Below are positions 19,600 through 30,598 of a stretch of DNA of 64,000 bases, piece after piece. The DNA is from Plasmopara viticola. Taxonomy: Eukaryota > Oomycota > Peronosporomycetes > Peronosporales > Peronosporaceae. The translations under genes were made by a program, and so were the position numbers. The stretch covers positions 558,001-622,000 of the forward strand of contig MBPM02000039.1 of NCBI GenBank assembly GCA_001695595.3, written 5' to 3'. Below the pieces are notes generated by a model. It had not been told where the DNA came from, made no database searches, and was given only the letters and a program-made list of their open reading frames with translations. Numbering within the stretch: the first letter of the stretch is position 1; every line of letters begins with the position of its first letter.

Positions 19600-21707
19600 T
19601 TACACTTGCAACGCTTCATAGGCGTTGACTGTACTCAGCAATTGCATCTCAAACGGCACTTGGTCATGTTCTGCTGCTGTATGTGCATGTGCAAGTGCCA
19701 CATTACCACTATTAGCCAGTTGCAACGACGCCAAGAAAAGGCGACAAACTTCAAACGGCCTTTTGCCTTCCACTAGCGTCTCAAATGCCACTGCGTCCTT
19801 TTCGTCTTCTCTTGTCCGTTTCTTCTTCCGTTTCTTCTTGCATTCTTTCACTTTTCGTTGCTTTTCATCCAGCCGGCAAATAATTTCTCGACCGTAGCGA
19901 TGTATGTCGAAAGGTGGTCGAGTGTCCTGTTGCTTTAAAAGTGGCGTGAGTTTCTCCTGCCACTCGGTCACTTTTTTGCTTAAATCGGTCTCCCGCACAT
20001 ACTTTTCCGTGCCAGCCATAAAAGTGGCCAAATGTTGCCGGCAAATGTCCTCATAACTGAGCATCTCCGGTACAATCGGACCCAAATGTTCACCCGTTTC
20101 GTTGCCTTGTTCCCAATCTGCCCCCTCACCTCCATCCTCAAACCCCATATCGTCGTCATTGTCGGAAAGTTCATCCTGATTGGCAACGTCGTCATTGTTG
20201 CCAGTTGTCTCGTCCCTCTGAAAAGCCAAATCCAGTCGAGCAGTTGCCGTCGATAGTGACAATGGATCACAACCATCTCTCTCCTCCTCTTCCATCGCTT
20301 GTTCTCGAAGCAACATGGCGTGAGCACTCTGTTTCTCCCGTGCTTCTACTCGACGCATCAGACTTCGCCACTTAGCTTCTCGTTGCCACAAAGCCACACA
20401 CGTTTTGACAAGAAGCAACTTTTTGCAAAACGTGCGTTTGCACATCTTCTCCAATGGATTGTCATTTGACGTTTCTGTCCAGACCCACGAAGCCCATTGT
20501 GGCATCTTGGAGTGATTGAAAAAACGGTCTCGAAATGCTGGATCGGATAACCCGTCCTGCTCATTTTCGTCGTCTAGACCGACAAGACGAGTCTTGTTGC
20601 CAAGTGCACTCGAACTCTTTCTCTTTGCTCGAATGCGTGGGTACGATCGCCCTTTCCGAAATGGTCGGACAATTGACATACTAGCATCGTAAGCGTCTAA
20701 AGGTTGCCACGGATCTTTTTCCAGTACCTTTCCCGTGACAGGTCGACGTGTCTCAGTTGGATCAGTTTGGAGTCCTGTTTCAGTTGGTATTTCATCCACT
20801 GGCGCATTGACTTCGTCCTCAGGGTGATGATCAAACGATATATCTGGTTCATTGTCAATATCTGTTGCATCTCCTTCGTCGAAATTCAGCACCGTGACAG
20901 GCAAATCTCCCTCGGCATTCGTCCACATGCCTCGTTGTCGTCCTGGTGTCTCACTAAATGCAAGCGATTGATCTACCGCCGCTTGTTGCATTGGATGCAA
21001 ATACTTTTTACTTGCTTCATCCAATAGCAACACGCCACTGGCATGTAAATTGCACGACAGCAACTTAAATGTCTCCCCGTGCTCTCGTTCATCTGGCACA
21101 AGCGACCCCATGAGTGCAATGGACGCTTGAATGTTATTTTTGCTTCGACTAAGCGCTTGTGCTTCTTTTTGCGTCCTTCGAGTATTTCCACTCTCGTCAT
21201 CGTGAGTCGACCTCTTGAGAGTAATATGACTGGGCTTTGCTTCCTCCAAGTTGTCATATAGTGGCAACGGATGGGAAAAGACACTTTCTTCCACTTCTTC
21301 TTCGTCTTGATTCGTGCCCATTTCCCCATTTAAGTGACTTGGCTGCCTTGCGTCTTGTTGGTTTGATAAATGAGCCAATGTTTGGTAGACTAGTGCATGG
21401 AGATACTCGACTTTGCGACTGTAAATGACGCTCGTGCCTTGTATCAATAATGCTGCTTCGGCAAAATTCATGACGTTACCACCTTCATTCTTACTAGTGA
21501 TATGGGCACCATCTTCGGGAGTGAATGAAATATTGAGGGTCTCGAGTTTGTCCATGTATTCCTCGAGTTCCGTGGCCAAGTCAATGTTCCAGTTCTTGCT
21601 CAAGTCCCTGATGAGAGACATGAGATTGAAGAAAACGAGAGGCAAAAGAGAAGATGAAGAACGAACCGGATGGGCTGTAGCAAGTGCTGGAATCGTCCTT
21701 CGCTCAT
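19600..21707 (-). CDS. NCAPH2: Condensin II complex subunit H2 (kleisin-beta)
   Basis: I read two exons: 21707-21667 and 21607-19600, with a 59-nt intron (GTTCGT...CATCAG). Spliced, the protein is 682 aa and starts MSEGRFQHLLQPIR-DLSKNW, matching the conserved N-terminus of condensin II H2 (family pattern R-F-x-x-L-L-x-P-I-R-D-L). The unspliced frame instead begins at 21786 with an unrelated leader, and I judge that start wrong. The N-terminal domain (to about residue 95, MNFAEAALLIQG, VEYLHALVYQ) contacts the SMC neck. A long acidic linker includes DPWQPLDAYD. The C-terminal region has the YEDICRQH, VTEWQEKLTPLL and FDIHRYG blocks and ends with the FEVCRLFLASLQLAN winged-helix segment. It acts in the nucleus in mitotic chromosome compaction. 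Fragments of it lie at 2530-3292 and 9187-9655. Confidence 0.93.
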
Positions 21708-24700
21708 TGCTAAAGGTGCACGTGATGGCGCGAACTGTGTCTGCCGTCGAAAAAGCAAGCGCTATGATTAGTGGTGTGGTGGACATGAGTTTGTTTGTGT
21801 TTTTTCGGTCTCAAACGCGCAATAAACTGCACCATTAAGAATATCTATTACATTTATGTGTTTCGGTCTTCCTTTTTTCTTGATGTGCAACACCAAATCG
21901 AGATAGTGGCATGGCAAACAGCCAATGCCAAAAGCATTGGCTGCCACGCAATTTTAATACGGCGATAAAGGTGCCCTAATTTCCAAATCGTAACAGTATT
22001 CCTGTCAGTGTCCGCGGAATTTAACTATTCAAGCCTGGTAAGCTCATGTGGTCGTTGACGTTGTATTTAAGTCGGCCCATATTGGAAGGGTCAATAAACC
22101 GACTGACCAAGTGATTTGTCGAATGTACTAAAAGGTGCCACTTTTAGGCAATTTAAATCGAAGGCGAAGATCTCGAAATTGAGTTGCTAAAACCTCGACA
22201 GGGATCGCAGCTGAAACACCATGAGTGGACGGAACCGTGATCTGCTCGACCTTAGGGATCTAACACATCCAGTCTGAGCCCTTTCTTTAAACAACGAAAA
22301 CAAGAGGTACAATATACTTCTAGAGACACACGATGCACCAATTTGCGTCCTGTTAGGCCGAAAAAAAATGATTTAAGTGGGTGGCCACAATTAATTGGTG
22401 GCTTCTCGTGTACAGGTATAAGCCAGTCAGACCGCAATTCACTCGTCGACAGTTCGGAAGTCTATGAGCCTCGATTTTGTCTTCAGCTTGCCAGTCGCAA
22501 TGGCACCACGAACATTTGAGTAAAATCGACCATTTCCATCCCTTTGTACCCGAGGATCAAATAGGGATTTTAATGGAGTAACAATTAATTGTTGTGACCT
22601 TTCGGACGCAATGATGTTGGATAGAGATTCGAAACTCCGCTGCGTTTTGACAAACTCTAGTCCAACTATTGGAAAATTGCCAGCTGATGTTAACAAAACC
22701 CACTTGCAGGGCCAACCGTGTTCTCAAACTTTGTAGCTGAGGCGTCATATTTGTGAACGGACAAAGAAATTGATGGTTCAAGATGCACTCAAATATGCAG
22801 CTCAGAGCTTTTACCTTCACCATTAATTGATAGGATAGCTCTAAAACTGCGGTAGGTCTTAAAAAGTAGGTTTGCTTCTGAGACAACCTTTTAAAAAGCC
22901 TCTAATTAAAGATTAGTTTTTTTGCGAAATAAATCTAACTATGCAACGAGTCGGCTGAATAATCATGTCAAGTCAAGGTATGTATTTGCGAGTGCCCCAG
23001 ATTGTAATGGGCTACAAACTTTGAGTGTGTCACTTTAGTTGGATGTATCACCCTATTATGTAAGTCTTGTGATGTTTGGAGTACCAACAATAAGGTAAGT
23101 TTTAGTACTACTGTGGTAAAAAGACAGTAGTACAAGGTTCAGAACCAATCTAAGTGCAAATAAACAAAAGTACAATTCACTTACTTCACAATGCTATGTT
23201 GATAAAGCTATATTAAAAAGTAAATTCACTAAAAAAGCAAAAGCTCTTCATGTCAAGCAGATACTCGTAGTACTCTGGATATAATGTTGATCAGCGACAT
23301 AAGGTCATGGCATATAGCTATGATAGCTTTGCTGCACTGCGCCTACAACTGCAACAAAAAAGCGCGCTTACCAAAGGCTACGCCTATACCGTCTCAAGCT
23401 ATTGATCGACAAGAAGCGCCTTAGGTGAAAAAATAATTATAAAGGGCCTTCGGTGCGGAATTCACGCGACTATTGGTTAGCCTTGCTAGGTTGTTCGTAG
23501 ACTTCTCCGCCACAAGGCGATAAAAATGACGAGGGGCACTGAGCGCGCTCCAGCGTACTACTTTCAGGTGCTTCGTCTACTAAGGCTGCGACAAACCCTT
23601 GGTTTAAATAAAACGTTGTAAATATCTCATCATCCGGGGGGATACTTTCAATGGTGTTAGACTTGAAGCCAGACTTACCAGCGAATCGGAAGACTACATT
23701 TAGCAAAAGAAAAGTACATGAATCTCAGCGGCAAAGACCAAACCTAAAACGCCCTTGTTGATGAAGTTAACAAAACTAAGAGCTGAAAGAGAACGAGTAA
23801 GATTAAAAACGAAGTTAGTGGGCCAAACGCAGAAAGATGTATGCAATGCGAACCGACTGTGATGAAGTCCACTTATCTTCTTGAGTACAGGACCAACGAG
23901 GAAGAGCGAATTCCACGAGAAAGTGCAAAATCTTTAGGATGGTACTATACACCCGATGCAAGCAATGCCGCGAGCAGTAGTTTGCGCATCGCGAAGACTT
24001 TTCGAGACCATTCCTTGTGTAAATCTGCTTACAGACTTTTGCTCCGATTTTCGTTAAAGCATGACCTTAGCACGATAACAGTGTAAGTTTCGAGCATGGG
24101 TACAATGTATACATTTCAAAGACAACGACTTATGTGCAAAACGCCCGTTACTTCAATCCTCGATTCGCAATTGCATTTTGGCAGGTGTGCGAAGCTGTTC
24201 CGACAGCTCTTCCAAGCTCTGTACAGCAGATCATTATCCTGCTTTATTTCAAGCCACAAGATGATTGCTTCTCCGCTTACTCCACATAAAGCTGCTTTGA
24301 GACTGAATGCCGCTTACGTTTTGGCCTTGCCCCTCTTTTCTGAGCAAGCAAAATTGCTAGCGCAATAAATTTGTGTGATTCAAGTTGCTTTCTGAGTCTG
24401 CCCTATCACTCAGGCCGCGACTTCATCGGTTGAATTTTAAATTTTTTGGAGAGGCGATGAAAGTTTTGGCCACGAAGTCTGTGAGCCGCATGTCTCAGTA
24501 CGAGGTCTCCGATCTGCTTCGAATAGTCGATTGGATTTGTATCGATCTTTACTTGCTCGAAAGCACAGTTTCATGTGTATTCGTTCCGTCGATCTTGGGC
24601 AAAATTTGCGGTCGCTATAAACACTATCGATCGCCGCATGAACTCTCGTACTCACTTACCGTTTGGTCAATCCTGAGAGCGATGCTTTAAAGCGATACTG

Positions 24701-25591
24701 AGGACATCCTAAAACTCGTATTAAGGCGTTCTCGGGCTAAAACAACAGAATCCATACTACTGTAAAGCAGACGGAAAGCCCGCTCACTCATGAATACGAC
24801 GCTGCAAATACTGTCGTGGACATAAGTACTCGGCTTTACCATCGATGTTTACGATAGAGGATCGCGCTAAGTCTCTTCGTGAGCATCTATTTTGTACGTC
24901 TTACCAATTTGTTCAACAATAAACCTTTTGCTTTTACTGATGTGGGTCACCATATAGTCATATCTGTGAAAAAGCGCGTCCACGAGCGCATTGGGTTAAT
25001 AATCAATGCAGAAGTGGAGAATGACGCATGCTTTGCCATTAGTTGGAACATATCAGCCGTCCTCGAAGATGCACAAATCACAAAGAGTTTAAAATTCAGA
25101 AGGATTTATCACTGCACACGTACGTTTTTGCATAGATCAAGAGCGCTTTAATCTACAGTCTTGAGCTGCCCACACTAGAACAAAATTGCTCGCAAATGAC
25201 CATTCTGATTGAATTATAAAAGCGCGCGAACGACGGTGTAGCTGAGGGCGCTGCACAGGAGGCAAGACGTCTATTCTGTTCAACAAAGCCAGCACAAGCG
25301 TGTGGTTGAGGGCTTAATTTATTACTATTGCAAATTTCCCGGTGCCGGTCCTCCCAGCATCGTTTGATGTCCTATAAGGTTGCGGGGCAGCACTGTACGT
25401 ATGCAAATAGTCGAATAAACCAAGCCACATCCCCAAATTCTGATGCGAACGTGATTCAAAACAGCTTTACTTGTGTCGGGGGATTGATGGCTGCACATAA
25501 AGCAGCAATTAATAATAATTTTCTATGTCGCAAATGCAATTTTTGATTAGTATAACATTATTTGGTCCTGATAATCTCAGAGATGCCCCAG
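21708..25591. other. Gene-poor stretch
   Basis: Only short frames with no recognisable domain. There are scattered A/T-rich tracts. A small frame at 23470-23706 minus has an acidic composition but no match I recognise. I find no tRNA-like cloverleaf, array or intact element here. Confidence 0.55.
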
Positions 25592-25729
25592 GGGCAGGTA
25601 TGTATGCGTACAAGCCCCTATTAGTCGGAGCAAACGTATGCTGATCGATTTAATGTCGCTGGGGCATTCGCCAGCCATTGCGGCATCTTTGACATCATGC
25701 CACCAGGTGTACTTACGGCCGTAAGGGGG
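25592..25729 (+). repeat. Direct repeat, left copy
   Basis: About 138 bp, from GGGCAGGTATGTATGCGTACAA to the run of G at 25725. It matches 26060-26192 with a few substitutions and small indels (shared core GATCGATTTAATGTCGCTGG). The two copies bracket the dispersed repeat at 25745-26053. Confidence 0.85.
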
Positions 25730-25744
25730 GTAATGTAATGTAAT

Positions 25745-26053
25745 GTATTACGTTATCGCGTTGCCAAGTTATGCACGTGCTAGGCTCAGTCTGGCTAGTC
25801 CACGGCATAGAGTGGTGTCCGCATACGTCGGGTCTCGTTCGGCGGGCAGTGCAGCCAGCACCGAGGTCGTGAGGGTCTTCCATCATTTTGTTTAGCTCTA
25901 ACTTGGTAAGAGCCCACGTGGCGCCCTGGTGCTAAAGACCGTCGCGTCGAGGGTGAAACTCGTTAGAGACCTGCAGATGCCCGAGCACCTGCCCGAAGCG
26001 CGCGAGCATTTAGCTCCCGCGCTTGGAAGGAGGGCGTCACCCCAACCTTTTCC
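25745..26053 (+). repeat. Dispersed ~310-bp repeat, copy 1
   Basis: It matches 50806-51116 in the same orientation and 63813-64000 inverted, at roughly 95 percent by eye. It is GC-rich compared with its surroundings and contains no frame of note. One end abuts TAATG pentamer repeats (25731-25745), like the tail of a SINE or similar short element read on the minus strand. I could not identify clear A and B boxes, so a tRNA-derived SINE is not established. Confidence 0.85.
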
Positions 26054-26059
26054 AAGCTT

Positions 26060-26192
26060 GGGCAGGCATGTATGCGTATAAGCCCCTAGTAGTTAAGCTG
26101 ATCGATTTAATGTCGCTGGGGCGTTCGCCAGCCATTGCGGCATCACTAAGCTTTCCCACATCATGCCACCAGGTGTACTTACGGGTAAGGGG
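26060..26192 (+). repeat. Direct repeat, right copy
   Basis: Counterpart of 25592-25729, separated from it by the dispersed repeat. Together the three parts make a ~600-bp unit that superficially resembles a miniature LTR element, but the other copies of the core in this window have no such flanks. Confidence 0.85.
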
Positions 26193-26471
26193 TGAATTTG
26201 ACTCTAGCCATCTACCAAACTGTTTGCATTATACAAAACATTTGGTGCAATTTTTTTTGAAGGCAAGTACTCTTGCACATCTCATTTTGTTACAAGCATG
26301 AGCTTGTTGCCACTTCCCGCTTGGAATCAACTTCAGGCATTTAATATAGAGTGCGAAGATGTCAACTTTCACCGCTTTTTTTTATCAGACAAAGTTTCAT
26401 AATCCAAAGTTAAACAATGTTAACTGTGTTAGACTAGAGGTGCGTCTTTGTAATATTGCTCGTAGCACTAC

Positions 26472-27293
26472 TTAACGATCGAATGGATACGCTTTCTCCA
26501 ATACCTCATAAAACCGCTTGTCCTGCAACGGCGGGTTCGCAGCGTGTTCAGGGCGATGGAAAGTTGATAGCGCTGCTCGAGCCTCGTCCGTCATCTGCTC
26601 CCACGTGACAAGGTCTTGAAAGTCTCCAGCGCGATCAGTGAGTTCGAGTCCATGCTTGATAAACAGAATATGATTCTGATACGACTTGACCTTTAAAGTC
26701 TTTTCGCGGATAACGTACTTAGACTTTGGAGGGTAGTACTTATGGATGTTATTAGCAACACCAGGCATTGACGTAGCGAGAAGGGTGGATGTCTTCGGGT
26801 CTGGACTGTCGGTCCAAACGACGACCCAAAGCCAATAGTGGCGGTGGCCGTTGACTAACCAGGTGACGCGATCAAGGGCCCTTGGGAGGTACCACGCATA
26901 CATAATAGCCCATTTGCCTTCGTACCAGTCGGAACGCGAGTAAACCTGCGAGCCCTTTGGAGACCCTGGACAAGGGGAACGCAAAAAGTTTTTCCACTGA
27001 AGGCCGTCGCTCAGCGACCCATTGGCCTGGACCGCAGGATAAGGGTGACATCCGCTTTTGATGTATAGTCGTGGTTTGTACACGAGAGCGGACTTCTGAG
27101 AATCCGTGATGGCTCTTGGTTGAGGAAATGGCTGAACATCGTCGACATCGATCAAAATTGGGTTGGCGTGGAGAGCACCCGGGTTTGGTGGGTCAGCAGA
27201 GTCATCAGGATCTTCTCGATAGACGTATCGTGCGCTGCCATTGGAAGTGACGAGGAGGGCGACAAACCCAATGAGAAAAGTGGGCACCTTCAT
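26472..27293 (-). CDS. NLP (NPP1-domain) secreted protein, probably non-cytolytic, NLP-1
   Basis: The protein is 273 aa. The ATG at 27293 gives a signal peptide (MKVPTFLIGFVALLVTSNGS); upstream in-frame codons lack an ATG. The NPP1 domain spans about residues 60-270 and has the two conserved cysteines (C82, C108), the SQVYSRSDWYEGKWAIMYAWY core and an LVTWEQM segment near the end. The heptapeptide at 149-155 reads GHRHYWL: the histidines are kept but the two acidic residues that help coordinate the divalent cation in toxic family members are Tyr and Leu here. Non-toxic NLPs with altered cation sites are known from biotrophic oomycetes, so a non-cytolytic role is inferred. It is clustered with a pseudogene and NLP-2. 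Confidence 0.9.
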   Translation of the reverse strand: MKVPTFLIGFVALLVTSNGSARYVYREDPDDSADPPNPGALHANPILIDVDDVQPFPQPRAITDSQKSALVYKPRLYIKSGCHPYPAVQANGSLSDGLQWKNFLRSPCPGSPKGSQVYSRSDWYEGKWAIMYAWYLPRALDRVTWLVNGHRHYWLWVVVWTDSPDPKTSTLLATSMPGVANNIHKYYPPKSKYVIREKTLKVKSYQNHILFIKHGLELTDRAGDFQDLVTWEQMTDEARAALSTFHRPEHAANPPLQDKRFYEVLEKAYPFDR

Positions 27294-28558
27294 CGAGGAG
27301 GAGTGTTTAATGGGTTTGGTGATTCGAAAAGTAGAAAAGTGGAGCAAACCGTCAATGGCGAGCGAGCGTGTGCGTACCAGGACCGCAGCTGGCTGCGTCC
27401 GGCTCTGGAAAAATCTCTGATCCGCATCTTGGAACCAGAAGTGCTTAGGTATACAGTATCTCTATAGAATTACATATGGTCTCTAACGAGACTAAGGTCG
27501 TGTAAACAAATGTCTTTTTTGAAAAGCACTCACTTGCCCAAAAAACGGATTGGAGAGTGACAAGAGACAATCACTGCCGCGAATCAATATTTACGATTTC
27601 AAGCATTGCACAAGTTTCTTGTATGATGATAGTGATCAGCATCCTTTGAGTATGTTGTTTGTAATCGACTATAACAGCAAGTGCCTGATCTTCAGAGCGG
27701 TTCAATCGAGCATACCTCGATAGCGCCGACTAGGAGCTGAGGTACGACCAAAACCAGTGTGGAGTGGAGATCCAAAGCATCCGACCAGTTCTTCAATTTG
27801 AAGGTAGCGCGAGATAGATTTGTACATACGGTGAGAAATATGATACAGTACTCAAATCATCCATAAATACAAGCATTTTGCTCGAACGTCGTAATCGCAC
27901 CCCAATCGATAATTGCCGTAAGTACAAGTGACCCACCCACTCAGCAGATCAAGCCGATTGTGGTGACTATGCATTGCGCAGTCGACGTTGCGTAAAACAG
28001 CATTCTCTGTAGTAGACAAATTTAAGCGCTCACCCCGTTAGCTTTAAAGCAGTGACCACTCTCTAAATTTCACTCTCTCAAGACTGTGGATTAGCTGCCT
28101 ACACTACTACTTGATCGCACACTTTTGTTCGACCGTCTTACTTCCTTTCGACGTATCAAACACGAAAAGAAGAAGACCTAATAATTTGTAAATTGTATCC
28201 GTCAACATGACCGTCATTTACGCACGAAATACTTACGGCGACAAGAAGTGGTAGATTAAGCTGCGCATACAAACTAATTTGGTGCGGCGACTACAAACGT
28301 TTTTCCTACATTTCTTCCGTCAATCTTCGAAAAACGCATCACCACATGTATCATTGAGGATAGGTTTTCTTTCAGAATTAAGAGTACATGCTAAAGAGAC
28401 GAAAACAAGCAAAGCCGATCGGTTCTTCTGGGAAATTCCTTAGCGGCACATAGAACAACCCATTAGGGTACTCGGGCTGATTGAGTGTCCTTTTTTTTTT
28501 GATGTCACTCAGCTTTTCGCTGTCAAGTCAAATTGAACTTTTTGATGATCAACAAATA
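27294..28558. other. Intergenic, nothing recognised
   Basis: Presumably holds the NLP-1 promoter just above 27293. No frames with recognisable domains are present. Confidence 0.5.
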
Positions 28559-28613
28559 GGACACAGATGGTTATCGATGTATTTGTCAAATACATCGATA
28601 ACCATCTGTGTCC
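28559..28613. repeat. Perfect 55-bp palindrome (27-bp arms, 1-nt centre)
   Basis: The arms 28559-28585 and 28587-28613 are exact reverse complements around a single T. A structure this long and perfect is not expected by chance and would extrude or form a tight RNA hairpin. It is not part of a recognisable element. Confidence 0.95.
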
Positions 28614-28939
28614 ACCCACACACTGAGCTTACCTTTCATTTCAATATCCGTAATAGCGCCAGCTGAACGTGTATTCTGTTAAGACAAGCTCAATGTGAGT
28701 TATTCCTCCCATTGTTACCGCTAATTGTAGACTTACATACTTTTTTCCGCAAATTTACCATACGTATATTGGGCAGCATCGCCTTCGAAATGGCATGCCA
28801 TTATTACAAACAACGATTTAAGTAAGATACTGGCCGGGCTAATCATCATACACTTTGCGGTCAATAATGATTTTCAGCAATAATGCAACTAATCTTTATT
28901 ACCGGTCACTTCATCAAATAACTCTGTCAGACGAAGGTT

Positions 28940-29640
28940 GATAACGAATTTTGTGGTGCTGGAGTAAGCTGACCCCATGTGACAAGAACTTAAGAATGTC
29001 GACCCTCTTTTATTTTTTGGTTCAAGAGCCTGTATGGATCAAACAAAGGCTTATGTGGCCTCAGCTTGACCGTCTTGCCATTAACGATGTATTTGGCCTG
29101 TGGCAGCGAGTACTTTACTTCGATGTCACCGGTCCGAGTCTAATTGATTCGGATCACTACTTCAACAAATAGAAGTGACGATGACTAATGCCACGGCTCA
29201 TGGTGGAAGTATTCGGCGTACATGGTGCCCCACTTCTATAGGTGCTAACTCGAACGCGCGTATACTTGCAAACCCAATTTTGATCCGAGGCAATCATAGC
29301 CATTCCACTGCAATTCGGCATTAAGTGAGCCGTTCATCTGCACAGCGGGAAACCGATAATGTCCGTCCTCGACAAGAAGCTGCGGCTGGAACTTGATAAC
29401 GGATTCTTGACGTTAATTGTGAGGTTTAAGCGAAAAAGGGATCAGTGGATTGTTGTCTGAACTCGCGTCAAGAGAGATAAGCCACCACCCGCAGTATCAT
29501 AATCCGAGTCGATCAGAATGGTACTGGCATCATAAGCGTCCTTGGATCCGTAGGTTTCAGCAAAATTCACCGCGAGCAAGGCGACACCACTAAGGACACA
29601 CCACGAGTCAAATTAGAGTACCAATGCGAAGAGTGGCACT
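28940..29640 (-). pseudogene. NLP pseudogene
   Basis: Reading the minus strand through frameshifts and stops recovers the NPP1 domain in order: an equivalent of the KPRLYIKSGCHPYPAV region near 29385-29340 (the cysteine region altered), NGSLNAELQWNG (about 29325-29290), LGLQVYAR (about 29270), KWGTMYAEYF (about 29235-29205), then QAKYIVNGKTVKLRPH (about 29110-29060) and LVTWGQLTPA (about 28985-28955). The heptapeptide region is deleted or unreadable. It lies between NLP-1 and NLP-2 and is more diverged than either, so it is an old member of the cluster. Confidence 0.8.
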
Positions 29641-29872
29641 TAGATCCTGTATCTACTGCGCTTATCACATCGTATTAAGGGTTGTCCCGTCCTTTTTGCA
29701 GATGCTCGCATGTCCACAAAACACCTGGCGTATGTATAGAGCGTGGGCAGATGCTGATCGGATCTACTAGTCAATCCTAACAGTATTTTTTCCAGCCTAG
29801 AACCGTATACTACCGCAGAACTAATAAGAGGTCTTAATTCAAATTCGTGCTTTGCAAAGTGCACGTTTCAGC

Positions 29873-30598
29873 ATGCACCTTTGTGCTCTTCTCATTGCTG
29901 CGGCGGGCGTGTTGGCGTCAGTTCGAGCCAATTACGTCGAGATCGATGCGTACACTGTCAAGCCTTTCGCTCAGCAAAAGCCTTCAACGGACTCTGAGAG
30001 ATCAGCTCTCAAGTACAAGCCACACCTTCATGTGCAGGCGGGCTGTCACCCGTACCCTGCAGTGCAAAGGGATGGTTCGCTAAGCGCCGGTTTCGAGTGG
30101 AAGGAAAAAAACTCCCAGCCTTGTGGGCGATCCCCCTTAGGGTCGCAAGTGTACTCGCGCTCCAACTGGTACAAGGAAAAGTGGGCTATAATGTACGCGT
30201 GGTACTTCCCCAAGGCTTCAAATCATATCGGCAGGGGCGTCAGTGGTAGTCGTCACTACTGGTTATATGCAATAGTCTGGACGGATGATGCAAACCCAAC
30301 CAACTCGAGTCTTCTCGGTGTGACATTGTCTGCTGGCATTGGCTTATCAAAGCACACAAAGCTCAAGTCGAAGCATGTCATTGATGGTACGACGCTCAAG
30401 CTTAAATCACACCTGAGTTTTTGGGGCAGAAGACTGGCACTCAAATTCACGAATAAGCTAGGGGAGACTCAGGATCTTATCACGTGGGAGCAGCTGCCGC
30501 CTGAGGCACAGACTGCTTTGACACTTGACTATAAGCTGAACACACCGTTGCAAGACTTTAGGTTTGAAGACCTTCTGAAGGAGGCGTATCCGTTTTAA
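29873..30598 (+). CDS. NLP (NPP1-domain) secreted protein, probably non-cytolytic, NLP-2
   Basis: The protein is 241 aa. The ATG at 29873 starts a signal peptide (MHLCALLIAAAGVLASVRA); the upstream in-frame TTG is not used. It has conserved cysteines C58 and C84, the SQVYSRSNWYKEKWAIMYAWY core, and the DLITWEQLPPEAQ segment. The heptapeptide region (125-131) reads GSRHYWL, so the first histidine and both acidic positions differ from toxic members and cation binding should be lost. It shares about half its residues with NLP-1 by eye, and both carry the same Tyr/Leu replacements, suggesting the loss predates their duplication. Oomycete NLPs are secreted to the host apoplast. The AIMYAWYFPK stretch resembles the peptide region sensed by some plants. 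Confidence 0.9.
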   Translation: MHLCALLIAAAGVLASVRANYVEIDAYTVKPFAQQKPSTDSERSALKYKPHLHVQAGCHPYPAVQRDGSLSAGFEWKEKNSQPCGRSPLGSQVYSRSNWYKEKWAIMYAWYFPKASNHIGRGVSGSRHYWLYAIVWTDDANPTNSSLLGVTLSAGIGLSKHTKLKSKHVIDGTTLKLKSHLSFWGRRLALKFTNKLGETQDLITWEQLPPEAQTALTLDYKLNTPLQDFRFEDLLKEAYPF

